Source of the DNA: G016234445 sp964438865
Lineage (GTDB): Bacteria > Chloroflexota > Dehalococcoidia > Tepidiformales > Tepidiformaceae
Length of the DNA: 64,000 bases
NCBI GenBank assembly: GCA_964438865.1
Contig: CAYTMI010000001.1
Span: 186,001-250,000 of the forward strand
Direction of reading: 5' to 3'
In this document: in pieces, positions 51,646 to 60,737 of the stretch
How the letters are laid out: every line of letters starts with the position of its first letter
Position numbering within the stretch: position 1 is the stretch's first letter
The notes under the pieces: generated by a model
What the model was told of the DNA's origin: nothing
Databases searched by the model: none
The model's input: only the letters and a program-made list of their open reading frames with translations
Translations under genes and position numbers: made by a program

Positions 51646-52995
51646 ATGGCCGACGACGATGCCGCCCGCGATCTCCTCGAAGACGCCCGTGAACTCGTGG
51701 AACGCGCGGAGTGGACGAAGCTCACCGCGCTCGTCACTTCGCTGCACCCCGCCGACCTGGTCGAGTTCGTCCTCCTCCTCCGCGAAGAGGAACGCCGCCA
51801 GGTCCTTGACCACCTCCCGACGGACGTCGTCGGCCAGCTTTTCGAATTCGTCGAAGATGACGAGTTGCGCGACCTCATCCGCGGGGTCGGGATCGAGGAC
51901 CTCCCGGCCGTCCTCGAAGAGGTTGAAGACGACGTCGCGGCCGACGTCATCCAGCAACTCGAGCCGGACGAACAGGAAGAGACGCTTGCCGCCCTCGACC
52001 GGGAAGAAGTGGCCGAACTGCTCCAGTACGGGGACGAATCGGCCGGCGGCCTCATGTCCCGGGGCTTTGTCACCCTCAACGAGGGGATCACGGTCCAGCA
52101 GGCGATCGACCACCTCCGTGTGCTTCGCCCGCCCACGGACCGCGCCTACTACCTCTATGTGATCGACGGCGAACGGCGGTTGCGGGGCACGGTCAGCATC
52201 CGCGACCTGATCGTCTCGGCGCCGCGGACGAAGCTGGCGGAGATCACGCAGCACGATGTCCACGCCGTCAGCACCGGCACCGACCAGGAAGAGGCGGCGC
52301 GGACGCTGCAGAAGTACAACCTGATGGCGCTGCCCGTCGTCGACGAGGAGGGAAGGCTTCAGGGCGTCACCACCGCCGACGACCTCATCGACGTGCTCCA
52401 GGAAGAGGCCACCGAGGACATGTTCCGGATGGCCGGCGTCTCCGAGGACGAGAAGGTCTTCAGCCCGGTGCGCACGAGCGTCCGGCGGCGGCTGCCCTGG
52501 ATGCTGGTGAATGTCTTCACCGCCTTCCTCGCCGCGGGCGTGGTCCACCTGTTCGACGCCACGCTGGCGAAGGCGACGGTGCTCGCGGCGTTCATGCCCG
52601 TGGTGGCGGGGCAGGGCGGCAACGCTGGGACGCAGACCGCCACGATCGTTGTGCGGAGCATCGCAATCGGTGACCTGGACGTGCGCGACCTCTTCCGCGC
52701 CGTCCGCAAGGAGATCCTTGTGGGGATGGCCAACGGGTTGGCCATCGGTGTGGTCGCCGGGCTTGCGGCGCTGCTCTGGCAACGCAACCCCACGCTTTCA
52801 ATTGTGCTGGGGATGGCGCTCTTCCTGAACATCTGCTCGGCGACGCTCGGCGGGGTCATCATCCCGCTGGGGCTGAAGTCGATGCGCGTCGACCCGGCGC
52901 TGGCGGCGAACATCTTCGTCACGATGATCACGGACATCCTCGGGTTCCTGTTCTTCCTCGGGATTGCGTCATTTGTGGTGGGGCGAATCGCGTAG
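51646..52995 (+). CDS. mgtE: Magnesium transporter MgtE
   Basis: 449 residues. The N-terminal MgtE_N superhelix (LVTSLHPADLVEFVLLLREE, LLQYGDESAGGLMSRGFVTL), two CBS domains (about 135-255) and a C-terminal channel of five membrane helices with VVAGQGGNAGTQTATIVVRS and NICSATLGGVIIPL are in the expected order. It is a homodimeric Mg2+ channel gated by Mg2+ binding to the cytosolic domains. GAAAGGA lies upstream of the ATG. Confidence 0.95.
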   Translation: MADDDAARDLLEDARELVERAEWTKLTALVTSLHPADLVEFVLLLREEERRQVLDHLPTDVVGQLFEFVEDDELRDLIRGVGIEDLPAVLEEVEDDVAADVIQQLEPDEQEETLAALDREEVAELLQYGDESAGGLMSRGFVTLNEGITVQQAIDHLRVLRPPTDRAYYLYVIDGERRLRGTVSIRDLIVSAPRTKLAEITQHDVHAVSTGTDQEEAARTLQKYNLMALPVVDEEGRLQGVTTADDLIDVLQEEATEDMFRMAGVSEDEKVFSPVRTSVRRRLPWMLVNVFTAFLAAGVVHLFDATLAKATVLAAFMPVVAGQGGNAGTQTATIVVRSIAIGDLDVRDLFRAVRKEILVGMANGLAIGVVAGLAALLWQRNPTLSIVLGMALFLNICSATLGGVIIPLGLKSMRVDPALAANIFVTMITDILGFLFFLGIASFVVGRIA

Positions 52996-53052
52996 CCGCG
53001 GAACCATTCGGGGGCGGCCGGCGTTGTATGGTGAGCAGGGGGTGCCACGCAC

Positions 53053-54690
53053 GTGAGTAACAACGGCGCCTTCGATCCCGAAACCGACGGCCTCACCCCG
53101 GGCGAACAGCACGTCCTCGCGTTGATCCGCGAAGGCCGCCTCGACGCCGAGATCGCCGTCCGCCTCGGCGTCTCCGTCGGCGACGTCAAGGATCGCATCC
53201 AGCGCATCCTCCGCAAGCTCGACCTCAGCGAACGCCGCGACCTCCTCGACCCCTCCGCCGAACGCCGCGTCCCAGCGCCCGAGGCGGAGGTCATCATCGA
53301 CGCCACCGGCGGACGACCTGCGCCTCCCACGCGGGCGGCCCTGTGGACGCTGGTGGCGAAGGTTGTCGCCGCACCGGTGATCCTCGCCATTGGCGCCATG
53401 TGGATCTGGTCCGGCGACAGCGGGGCACGGGACGGGCAACTGCCGTACGAAGAGGCCCTGATCCGCATCAGCGACGAGACGATCGCGGGTCGGCTCGTGG
53501 AATCGGGCACGCCCGGCGTCTACGTCCTCGCGCCCGCAGCTTCCCCCACTCCCAGCCCACCTTCTCCGGCCGAGGTCGTCAACGGCATCGCCTTCCCGCA
53601 GATGACCGTCACGGAGACGGCGATCTTCCCGGACAACCTCGTCCTCTACGTCCGCAACCCGGGGATCACCCAGGGCAACGGGCTGTTCCGGTTCTATCGC
53701 CTCGGCGGCGTCACCCATTCGGAGCGAATCTTCCCGCCGTTGACCCCGGGCAAGGTCGTCTCCGCGGATGCCGCACCGGACGGTTCGGACATCGTCGTCG
53801 CGGTCTGCAGCCGCGAGTCGTGCCTCGACGAGGTCGTGGATCCTGACGGCAAAGCGACTTATTACCGTTCGCGAGACGGCGGGATCACCTGGGCCGTCGA
53901 CTTCGTGGTGGCGCGAGGGACGTGGGTGTCCGGGGTGAGCCACGGGCGCTACCTGGTGAGGCAGGCGGAAGCGAATACGATGGCGCGGTGGCTGGTGGTG
54001 GAAAACGGGATCTCCCGCTCACTAACGCCGCCCACCCTCAACCTGCGCTACACGCCCCAACGCCCGTACCTGGGGAGCGACGGCAAGGTGGTCTGGCTCG
54101 CGGACACGGTGGTGCTGGACGAAGACGGGAGGTTCCTCTTCGCGCTCCCGATCACGGGGGCCGTCTCCTTGGCCCCAACCCCTGAGGGCTGGCGGGTGCG
54201 CACGTCCTTCCCAAACATGATGGTCCAGGTCACGCGGCAGGGCGGGGTCATCCGCGCCTTTTCCACGCGAGCTGTGCTGTCCCCGGCCGCGCTCTTTACC
54301 GACACCCTCGGTGCGGGAACGGCTGGCGCGGGCGCGGGGGCGACGATTGCCCCTGGCATCGGGGGCGCGCCCGGCCAGTCGCTCCCCGTCCTCATCGGGA
54401 TGGCGGCCGGCACGCTCCAGGTCCTGACAGACCCCTTCGAAAAGCCGCCATTTTTGGGGCTCTCCAACCACGTCATCGCCGCCCGCTTCGAGACCTTCGC
54501 CCGGGTTAATACCCCCGGCGACTGCCTCAACCTCCGCGAGGGGCCAAACATCGAGGCGCCCGTCCTCGCCTGCGTGCCAGACGGCGTCCTCCTGACGGTC
54601 AGCGGGGTTCCCTCCCAACCCGGGTTCCTCCCGGTACAGATGCCCGGGGGTCCATTCGGGTTCGCGGCGACAGGGTACCTCCTCCGCTGA
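53053..54690 (+). CDS. Membrane-tethered LuxR-type regulator with Asp-box and SH3b domains, copy 1
   Basis: 545 residues. Residues about 13-65 are a LuxR/GerE helix-turn-helix (GLTPGEQHVLALIREGRLDA, then VGDVKDRIQRILRKLDL). One membrane helix lies near 98-118 (LVAKVVAAPVILAIGAMWIW). The outside part (about 180-480) is strand-rich with one clear Asp-box SRDGGITW near residue 275, as in BNR/sialidase propellers. A C-terminal SH3b-like module (DCLNLREGPNIEAPVLACVP) ends the protein. The order DNA-binding, membrane, sensor is that of ToxR/CadC-type one-component regulators, so it may sense the cell wall and act on DNA. GTG start; the 5' flank is duplicated before copy 2. Confidence 0.8.
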   Translation: MSNNGAFDPETDGLTPGEQHVLALIREGRLDAEIAVRLGVSVGDVKDRIQRILRKLDLSERRDLLDPSAERRVPAPEAEVIIDATGGRPAPPTRAALWTLVAKVVAAPVILAIGAMWIWSGDSGARDGQLPYEEALIRISDETIAGRLVESGTPGVYVLAPAASPTPSPPSPAEVVNGIAFPQMTVTETAIFPDNLVLYVRNPGITQGNGLFRFYRLGGVTHSERIFPPLTPGKVVSADAAPDGSDIVVAVCSRESCLDEVVDPDGKATYYRSRDGGITWAVDFVVARGTWVSGVSHGRYLVRQAEANTMARWLVVENGISRSLTPPTLNLRYTPQRPYLGSDGKVVWLADTVVLDEDGRFLFALPITGAVSLAPTPEGWRVRTSFPNMMVQVTRQGGVIRAFSTRAVLSPAALFTDTLGAGTAGAGAGATIAPGIGGAPGQSLPVLIGMAAGTLQVLTDPFEKPPFLGLSNHVIAARFETFARVNTPGDCLNLREGPNIEAPVLACVPDGVLLTVSGVPSQPGFLPVQMPGGPFGFAATGYLLR

Positions 54691-54782
54691 TTCCCGAACC
54701 ATCACCGGGCGTCCGGCGCTCCCCTGGAATGAACAATCGCGGCCCCCGCGGCGTTGTATGGTGAGCAGGGGGTGCCACGCAC

Positions 54783-56429
54783 GTGAGCAACAACGGCGCC
54801 TTCGATCCCGAGACCGACGGCCTTACTCCGGGCGAACAGCACGTCCTCGCCCTCATCCGCGAAGGCCGCCTGGACGCCGAGATCGCCGTCCGCCTCGGCG
54901 TCTCCGTCGGCGACGTCAAGGACCGCATCCAGCGCATCCTCCGCAAGCTCGACCTGCACGAACGCCGTGACCTCCTCGACCCCTCCGCCGAACGCCGCGT
55001 CCCAGCGCATGAGGACGAAGTCATCATCGACGCCACCGGCGGGCAACCTGCGCCCCCCGCGCGGCTGGCGTGGCCATCGCTGCCGGCGAAGGTCGCGGCC
55101 GGCGCCGTGCTCCTCGCATCCGGGGTCTTCGCCGCGAGCTGGGCCTGGTCGCTCGGGGAACCGGCGGCCGGCGACGCGAGAGATTCGTCCCCAGCGGCGC
55201 AGACAACCCCGGTTCCGGGGGAGGCAACGCGGGACGCGGTCATCGTCGACGGACCCTTTGCCGTGACCGTCACGCCCACGGTGTTGGTGGTCAATGGCAT
55301 CAGCGCCCCGGAGATGAAGGTTACGGAACGGACGACCTTCCCGGAGAGCCTCGTTCTCTACGTCCTCAACACCGGCATCGCGCCCGACCCCGGCCAGGGC
55401 AACGGCCTCTTCCGCGTCTACCGCCTCGCCGGCAAGACCTACTCCGAGCGCGTCTTCCCGCCCCCCGGGTGGACGGCCCAGATCATGTCGGCGGCCGCGG
55501 CGCCAGACGGCTCCGACATCGTCGTCGCCACCTGCACCCGGGGCACCTGCCTCGGGCGCGGGGTCGACGCTGACTCCGAAGCCACCTACTACCGCTCCCG
55601 CGACGGCGGCATAACCTGGGCGGTCGACTTCAGGTTGGCCCGCGGCACCGGGGTCTACGGGGTGAGCCACGGGCGCATGCTGGTGGCGCAGGCAGAGCCG
55701 AACGCGACGGCGCGCTGGATGGTGGTGGAAGACGGGGGGCCGCGGGAACTGACGCCGCCGACGCTGAACCTGCGTTACACCCCGCTGCCGCCATACCTGG
55801 GCAGCGACGGCAAGGTATTCTGGCTGACCGACACCGCTGTCCTGGACGAAGACGGGAAGTTCCTCTTCGCGCTCCCAATCACAGGGGCGCTCTCCTTGAC
55901 CGCGAACCCGGCCGGCTGGGTGCTGAGCTGGGCTTCGCGTGGCGAGGCCCCGAACATTACCTTCCTCGTCGGACCGCAGGGCGAGATGATGCGCGCGTTC
56001 TCCTCGCGAGGGATGGTGTTCCCCGGGGCCTTCGTGTCCGATATCGTGGGCGCGGGGACCGCCAACGCCGGCTCCTCCGCCGCCATCGGCTCCGGGCTCG
56101 CGGGCGCGCCCGGCCAGCGCCTTCCCGTCATCATCAACCTCGGAGTCGGCACCCTCGAGGTCCTGACCGACCCCTTCGTCGAAGCGCCGTTCCGGGGGCA
56201 ATCGAACCGCGTGATCGCGGCCCGGTTCGAGGCCTTCGTCCGCGTGAACACCCCAGGTGACTGCCTCAACATCCGGGAGGGGCCGAGCGTTGAGGCGCCC
56301 ATCCTCGCTTGCGTGCCGGACGGGGTCCTCCTGACGCCCGGCGGCGCTCCCTCCCCGCCCGGGTTCTTCTCGGTTCAGACGCCCGGCGGAACGTTCGGGT
56401 TCGCCTCCTCCGACTACCTCTTCCGCTGA
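54783..56429 (+). CDS. Membrane-tethered LuxR-type regulator with Asp-box and SH3b domains, copy 2
   Basis: 548 residues, a paralogue of the gene before it. The first ~80 residues (HTH) are nearly identical, the membrane helix and its flanks have diverged, and the exterior domain is similar with SRDGGITW and the SH3b DCLNIREGPSVEAPILACVP. Strong conservation of the HTH but divergence of the rest suggests the two proteins share DNA targets but read different signals. Even the 37-bp leader before the GTG matches that of copy 1. Confidence 0.8.
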   Translation: MSNNGAFDPETDGLTPGEQHVLALIREGRLDAEIAVRLGVSVGDVKDRIQRILRKLDLHERRDLLDPSAERRVPAHEDEVIIDATGGQPAPPARLAWPSLPAKVAAGAVLLASGVFAASWAWSLGEPAAGDARDSSPAAQTTPVPGEATRDAVIVDGPFAVTVTPTVLVVNGISAPEMKVTERTTFPESLVLYVLNTGIAPDPGQGNGLFRVYRLAGKTYSERVFPPPGWTAQIMSAAAAPDGSDIVVATCTRGTCLGRGVDADSEATYYRSRDGGITWAVDFRLARGTGVYGVSHGRMLVAQAEPNATARWMVVEDGGPRELTPPTLNLRYTPLPPYLGSDGKVFWLTDTAVLDEDGKFLFALPITGALSLTANPAGWVLSWASRGEAPNITFLVGPQGEMMRAFSSRGMVFPGAFVSDIVGAGTANAGSSAAIGSGLAGAPGQRLPVIINLGVGTLEVLTDPFVEAPFRGQSNRVIAARFEAFVRVNTPGDCLNIREGPSVEAPILACVPDGVLLTPGGAPSPPGFFSVQTPGGTFGFASSDYLFR

Positions 56430-56469
56430 TTCCTGAACCCTAACCGGGCGGCGTCGTACCATGCGGTTC

Positions 56470-57831
56470 GTGACGGAGCAGCCTTCGAAGCCACGATCGC
56501 GCGCCAGCAAGCTGATGCCGGCGATCCTCCTTGCCGTGCTCGTGCTTACCGCGGCGCTTGTGGGCGTGGCCTACCTCACCGGCGGCGACGACGGCCAGCC
56601 CGGCGGCAACAGTGACGCGAAGCCCGTGACCATCGACGGGGTGACCTTCCTCCCCTGGAAGGTCGGCGACCCCGCGCGCTTCCCCGACAACCTCGCGGTG
56701 ATCGTCGAGCAGGGCTGCTTCGAATGCGCGCCGCCCGGCAACCGGGTGCGGTGGATCGCCCGCGTCAGCCGCGACGCCCTCGGCACCATCCGCACCGAGA
56801 CGCTCTTCGCCGCCCGTCCCTCGCAGGCGCTGACCTCCGGGGCCGCCATCCCCGAAGGCGCCTACATCCTTGAGGTCGCCGCCCGCGCCGATGCCAGCGA
56901 AATCGTCGTGACCGTCTGCGCCACCGGCGGCTGCAGCCAGGAGGATCAGCTGGTCCCGAACCCGGCGACGGTGCTCTACCGCTCGACCGACGGGGGCGCG
57001 ACCTGGGCTGAGTACGGGCGGCCGGGAGGCGTCGCCAGCGCGGTCCTCGTGGCGAAGGATGGCGTTGTGCTCGCGACCTACGGCGGGAGCGGCGCCACCT
57101 ACACCCTCTTCCCCGGCGGCCAGCCGCTTCCGCCCCCGAACGGCACGAAGGACGCCCGGATCCAGGTGACCCCCACGGGCGAAATCGCCTGGGTGGGGAT
57201 CGATGCCTCGGGCACGCTCCGGCTGATGACCGCGACGACCGGCACGCCGCTCCCCGCGCTCCAGTCAAAGGCGACCCTCGTCCCACCCGTCTACTTCCTC
57301 GACGACAGCCACCTGGTCACGACCTCGGAGATCCAGAGTCAACGAAGCGCCGACGCTTGGCCGCGCTACAACGCCGTCTCGACGCTGGACGGCAAGGTCG
57401 ACCGCGGCTTCACCGGCGCGCGGGTGGTGCCGATCGCGGCGATCTCGGTGGGTGTTGTGATCGGCGACATCACCCTGCCCCCGGAGAACCGGACGACCGT
57501 GCCTAACGCGAACCTGCCCGGCCTCATCGACTACAACACCGGGACGATCAGCCCGATCACGGTGCCGTTCGCGGGGCCGGGGGAGCACACACCCGCGCGG
57601 GTGATAGCGGCGATAAAGGGGCCGTTCGTCCGCGTGATCCGGCGGGACGCCTGCGCGGAGGTGCGGTCGGAGGCGCGCGCGGAATCGCCGCCAGGGTCGG
57701 TGATAGTGGCGTGCTACCCGGCGAACGTGCTCCTCAAGTGGGCGGCGGGCGGCGACACCCAGGGCTGGTACGCCGTGACCACGCTGGACGGGAAGCCCGG
57801 CTTCATCAGCATCGAACACGCGGAGAAGTAG
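56470..57831 (+). CDS. HTH-less membrane paralogue of the two preceding regulators
   Basis: 453 residues. GTG 56470 is preferred over ATG 56461 because a TACCAT -10 overlaps the ATG and ends 7 nt before the GTG. There is no HTH: after 13 basic residues comes a membrane helix (LMPAILLAVLVLTAALVGVA), then an exterior strand-rich domain with Asp-box STDGGATW and a C-terminal SH3-like part with paired cysteines (RDACAEVRSEARAES, VACYPANVLLKW). It probably sits in the same envelope location as its neighbours and could be a co-receptor or a competitor for ligand. Confidence 0.75.
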   Translation: MTEQPSKPRSRASKLMPAILLAVLVLTAALVGVAYLTGGDDGQPGGNSDAKPVTIDGVTFLPWKVGDPARFPDNLAVIVEQGCFECAPPGNRVRWIARVSRDALGTIRTETLFAARPSQALTSGAAIPEGAYILEVAARADASEIVVTVCATGGCSQEDQLVPNPATVLYRSTDGGATWAEYGRPGGVASAVLVAKDGVVLATYGGSGATYTLFPGGQPLPPPNGTKDARIQVTPTGEIAWVGIDASGTLRLMTATTGTPLPALQSKATLVPPVYFLDDSHLVTTSEIQSQRSADAWPRYNAVSTLDGKVDRGFTGARVVPIAAISVGVVIGDITLPPENRTTVPNANLPGLIDYNTGTISPITVPFAGPGEHTPARVIAAIKGPFVRVIRRDACAEVRSEARAESPPGSVIVACYPANVLLKWAAGGDTQGWYAVTTLDGKPGFISIEHAEK

Positions 57832-57842
57832 CCGGGGGCCAC

Positions 57843-58313
57843 TTAGCTCCCGGCGATGAGGCGGCGGAGGTTGGCCATTTCGATGGCAGCCTGGGCGGCT
57901 TCTTCGCCCTTGTGGCCGTCTTTGCCACCCACCCGGGCCATCGCCTGTTCCACCGAATCGACCGTGAGGACGCCGAAGATGACGGGGACACCGGTCGCCT
58001 GGGCGACCTGGCGAATACCCTCGGTGGCGCCGCCGGCGACGTATTCGAAGTGGGCGGTCTCGCCGCGGATGACCGCCCCGAGGCAGACGACCGCATCGAA
58101 CCTGCCGCTTTCGGCAGCCCATTTCGCCGCGGTGGGCACTTCGAAGGCGCCAGGGACGCGGGCGACGGTGATGTCTTGTGGCTGGAGCCCACGCTCGCGG
58201 AGGCAGGAGACGGCGCCTTCGAGCAGCTTTTCGGTGACGAAGCCATTCCAGCGGGCAACGACCACGCAGACGCGGAGGCCGGCGCCATCGAGCGAACCTT
58301 CGAGTTCAGGCAC
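57843..58313 (-). CDS. ribH: 6,7-dimethyl-8-ribityllumazine synthase
   Basis: 156 residues from GTG 58313, preceded by GGAGGGG. Lumazine synthase motifs are ARWNGFVTEKLLEGAV, VPGAFEVPTAAKWAA, VVCLGAVIRGETAHFEYVAG and PVIFGVLTVDSVEQAMAR. It condenses the ribityl-uracil with dihydroxybutanone phosphate and assembles into capsid-like particles. It is the last gene of the riboflavin operon, two bases after ribBA. Confidence 0.96.
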   Translation of the reverse strand: MPELEGSLDGAGLRVCVVVARWNGFVTEKLLEGAVSCLRERGLQPQDITVARVPGAFEVPTAAKWAAESGRFDAVVCLGAVIRGETAHFEYVAGGATEGIRQVAQATGVPVIFGVLTVDSVEQAMARVGGKDGHKGEEAAQAAIEMANLRRLIAGS

Positions 58314-58315
58314 GG

Positions 58316-59551
58316 CTATTCCCCTCCGCCAAGCGATTCGAGGCCGTCGAGGATGTGCCCCATCCGGCGCCGCTTCGTGTCCAGGTAGCGGATGTTGAAG
58401 GGGTTGGGCTCGGTCTCGATGGGGACTCGCTCCACGACTTCGAGCCCGTAGGCTTCGAGCCCCGCGCGCTTCGCGGGGTTGTTCGTGATCAGCCGCATCT
58501 TGCGCACGCCGAGATCGACGAGGATCTGCATGCCGATGCCGTAGTCGCGCCGGTCGGCCGGGAAGCCAAGGGCGATGTTGGCTTCGACGGTGTCCATGCC
58601 CTGGTCCTGGAGTTCGTACGCGCGGAGCTTGTTGTGGAGGCCGATGCCGCGCCCTTCCTGGCGCATGTAGAGGAAGACGCCGCCCTCTTCGCCGATCATC
58701 TTGAGGGCGCGATCCTTCTGTTCGCCGCAGTCGCAGCGCAGGGAATTGAAGACGTCGCCGGTGACGCACTGGTCGTGGACGCGGACGAGGACCGGCTGGT
58801 CGGGGTCGATTCGCCCTTTGACGATCGCGACGTGCTCGTCGGGACCGGTCTCGGCCTTGTAGGCGAGGATCATCATCTCCCCATAGGGCGTCGGGAGCTT
58901 CGTTTCGGCGACACGGCGGATGAGCCGTTCCGTGCGAAGGCGGTACTTGATCATGTCGGCGACGGTGACGATGCGGAGGCCGTGGCGGCGGGCGAACCGC
59001 TTCAGGTCGGGCATGCGTGCCATTTCGCCATCCATCTTCATGATTTCGCAGAGGACGCCGGCGGGGTAGAGGCCGGCCATCTTCGCGAGGTCGACGCTGG
59101 CTTCGGTCTGGCCGGCGCGGACGAGGACGCCGCCGTCGCGGGCGCGGAGGGGGAACATGTGGCCGGGCCGGACGACGTCTTCGGGCCCGGCGGTCGGGTC
59201 GATGAGCACCTGGACCGTGCGGGCGCGGTCGGCGGCGCTGATCCCGGTGGTCACGCCGGTGCGGGCTTCGACCGAGACCGTGAACGGTGTGCCGAATTGG
59301 GAGCTGTTGTCCTGGGCCATCATCGGGAGCTTGAGGGTGGCGACGCGCTCTTCGGTGATCGGGCAGCAGATGAGCCCGCGGCCGTACTTGGCCATAAAGT
59401 TGATGGCGTCCGGCGTGACGAACTGGGCGGCCATGACGAGGTCGCCTTCGTTTTCGCGGTCCTCGTCGTCGGTGATGATGACGAACTTGCCCCGGCGATA
59501 CTCCTCGATCGCCTCGGGGACGGTCATCATGACGTTGTCGCGTTCGGCCAT
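58316..59551 (-). CDS. ribBA: Bifunctional DHBP synthase / GTP cyclohydrolase II
   Basis: 411 residues. The N-terminal half is 3,4-dihydroxy-2-butanone-4-phosphate synthase (FVIITDDEDRENEGDLVMAA, VLVRAGQTEASVDLAKMAG); the C-terminal half is GTP cyclohydrolase II with the zinc-site GDVFNSLRCDCGEQ and MRQEGRGIGLHNKL. It makes both riboflavin precursors. Its ATG shares one base with the ribE stop (TGATG). Confidence 0.97.
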   Translation of the reverse strand: MAERDNVMMTVPEAIEEYRRGKFVIITDDEDRENEGDLVMAAQFVTPDAINFMAKYGRGLICCPITEERVATLKLPMMAQDNSSQFGTPFTVSVEARTGVTTGISAADRARTVQVLIDPTAGPEDVVRPGHMFPLRARDGGVLVRAGQTEASVDLAKMAGLYPAGVLCEIMKMDGEMARMPDLKRFARRHGLRIVTVADMIKYRLRTERLIRRVAETKLPTPYGEMMILAYKAETGPDEHVAIVKGRIDPDQPVLVRVHDQCVTGDVFNSLRCDCGEQKDRALKMIGEEGGVFLYMRQEGRGIGLHNKLRAYELQDQGMDTVEANIALGFPADRRDYGIGMQILVDLGVRKMRLITNNPAKRAGLEAYGLEVVERVPIETEPNPFNIRYLDTKRRRMGHILDGLESLGGGE

Positions 59552-60141
59552 CAGTCTTCCTCCCGCCGTCCCGCGACGAACTGTTCGACGTAGCGGGCGA
59601 TGATGTCGGTTTCCAGGTTGATGCGGTCGCCCGGCTTCCGGGTGTGCAGGTTGGTGTGTTCCTGGGTGTACTGGACGAGCGAGACCGAGAACGAAGTCTC
59701 GTCTTTGGCGACGATGGTGAGGCTGATGCCGTCGATGCAGACCGGGCCCTTGACCACCATGTAGCGAAGCAGTTCCGGGGGGGCGTTGAAGCGGGCGATG
59801 ATCGCCTCGCCTTCGGGCGTCATCGAATGGAGGCTGCCGACGCCTTCGACGACGCCGCGGACGATGTGGCCGCTGAGACGGTCGGAGGGCCGGACGCTGC
59901 GTTCGAGGTTGACGAGGTCGCCGGCCTTGAGTTCGCCGAGGTTCGAACGCCGGTACGTCTCCGGCATGAGGTTTGCGAAGAACACGTCGCCGTCGATCTC
60001 GGCCACCGTGAGGTCCACCCCGTTGATGGCGATCGAGTCACCGAGGTGGGCGTCGGAAAGGACGTGGGGCGCGCGGATGTAGAGGAAGCCTTCGCCGGCG
60101 CGGGTGACCGTGCCGACCTCTTCGATGATGCCGGTGAACAT
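59551..60141 (-). CDS. ribE: Riboflavin synthase alpha chain
   Basis: 196 residues, two tandem lumazine-binding barrels: MFTGIIEEVGTVTRAGEG with GDSIAINGVDLTVAEIDGD, and HIVRGVVEGVGSL with GPVCIDGISLTIVAKDETSF. It dismutates two lumazines into riboflavin. It is the first gene after the FMN riboswitch. The operon order is ribE-ribBA-ribH; ribD is not in it. Confidence 0.96.
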   Translation of the reverse strand: MFTGIIEEVGTVTRAGEGFLYIRAPHVLSDAHLGDSIAINGVDLTVAEIDGDVFFANLMPETYRRSNLGELKAGDLVNLERSVRPSDRLSGHIVRGVVEGVGSLHSMTPEGEAIIARFNAPPELLRYMVVKGPVCIDGISLTIVAKDETSFSVSLVQYTQEHTNLHTRKPGDRINLETDIIARYVEQFVAGRREED

Positions 60142-60289
60142 CAGGCATGCCCCCGGACGAACCGGAGCAGAGTGCCTGGCTGGAAGTGGAGATGCACGCG
60201 CGGCCCCCTTCGGGAAATTCGGTGTTCGCGGGGGGCGAAGGGAGAGTGCGCGGATGCGCCGCGCGCCCGCCGGCAGATGCGGCAGGAGC

Positions 60290-60410
60290 GCGTACTGTCC
60301 TCTCCCATCCGGACTGTACCGTCGGCCCCGGAATCGCACCGGGTCAGTCCGCTTGCGCGGAGTCGCGGGCTTTCACCGCCGGTGGGGAATTGCACCCCGC
60401 CCCGAGAACA
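60290..60410 (-). promoter_or_regulatory. FMN riboswitch (RFN element) of the rib operon
   Basis: Reading the minus strand, the RFN core is plain: CTCGGGGCGGGGTGCAATTC, CACCGGCGGTGAAAGCCCGC, CCGGTGCGATTCCGGGGCCG and GGTACAGTCCGGATGGGAGA. FMN binding would switch off ribE-ribBA-ribH. About 150 nt separate the aptamer from ribE and hold the expression platform; no T-rich terminator is obvious, so control of translation is likelier. Confidence 0.96.
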
Positions 60411-60530
60411 TCAAGCGTATCGTTAGGCAGAGGCTAAGGGCTGTCAAGCCGGGGGGCCGGATCGCGTGAAGGAACCGCGACCGCGCAGCGCGAGTATGAT
60501 GAATATGCGCGCACCGCGCTGGAGCTGTCG

Positions 60531-60737
60531 TTGGACGAGATCATATTCGTAGTCACCGAAGCGCCCGAGGGGGGCTTCACCGCCAGGGCTCTTGGCGCGG
60601 CCATCTTCACCGAGGCCGATGATCTACCGGCCCTTCGTGAACGCGTCCGCGACGCCGTACGCTGCCACTTCGAAGACGGCGAGGCGCCGCGCGTCGTCAG
60701 GCTCCATTTCGTGCACGATGACGTTATCGCCGTATGA
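60531..60737 (+). CDS. HicB-like antitoxin (orphan)
   Basis: 68 residues from TTG 60531, with GGAG 7 nt upstream. The single domain reads EIIFVVTEAPEGGFTARALG, then DLPALRERVRDAVRCHFEDG and PRVVRLHFVHDDV, a HicB-like fold in a family often mis-annotated as 2-oxoisovalerate dehydrogenase. Such genes are normally followed by a hicA toxin; here only a toxin start remains. Confidence 0.75.
   Translation: MDEIIFVVTEAPEGGFTARALGAAIFTEADDLPALRERVRDAVRCHFEDGEAPRVVRLHFVHDDVIAV

Noticed and set aside
58355..59593. 412-codon plus-strand frame opposite ribBA
   Set aside because: Antisense shadow of ribBA with a biased Asp/Val/Gly composition and no domain.
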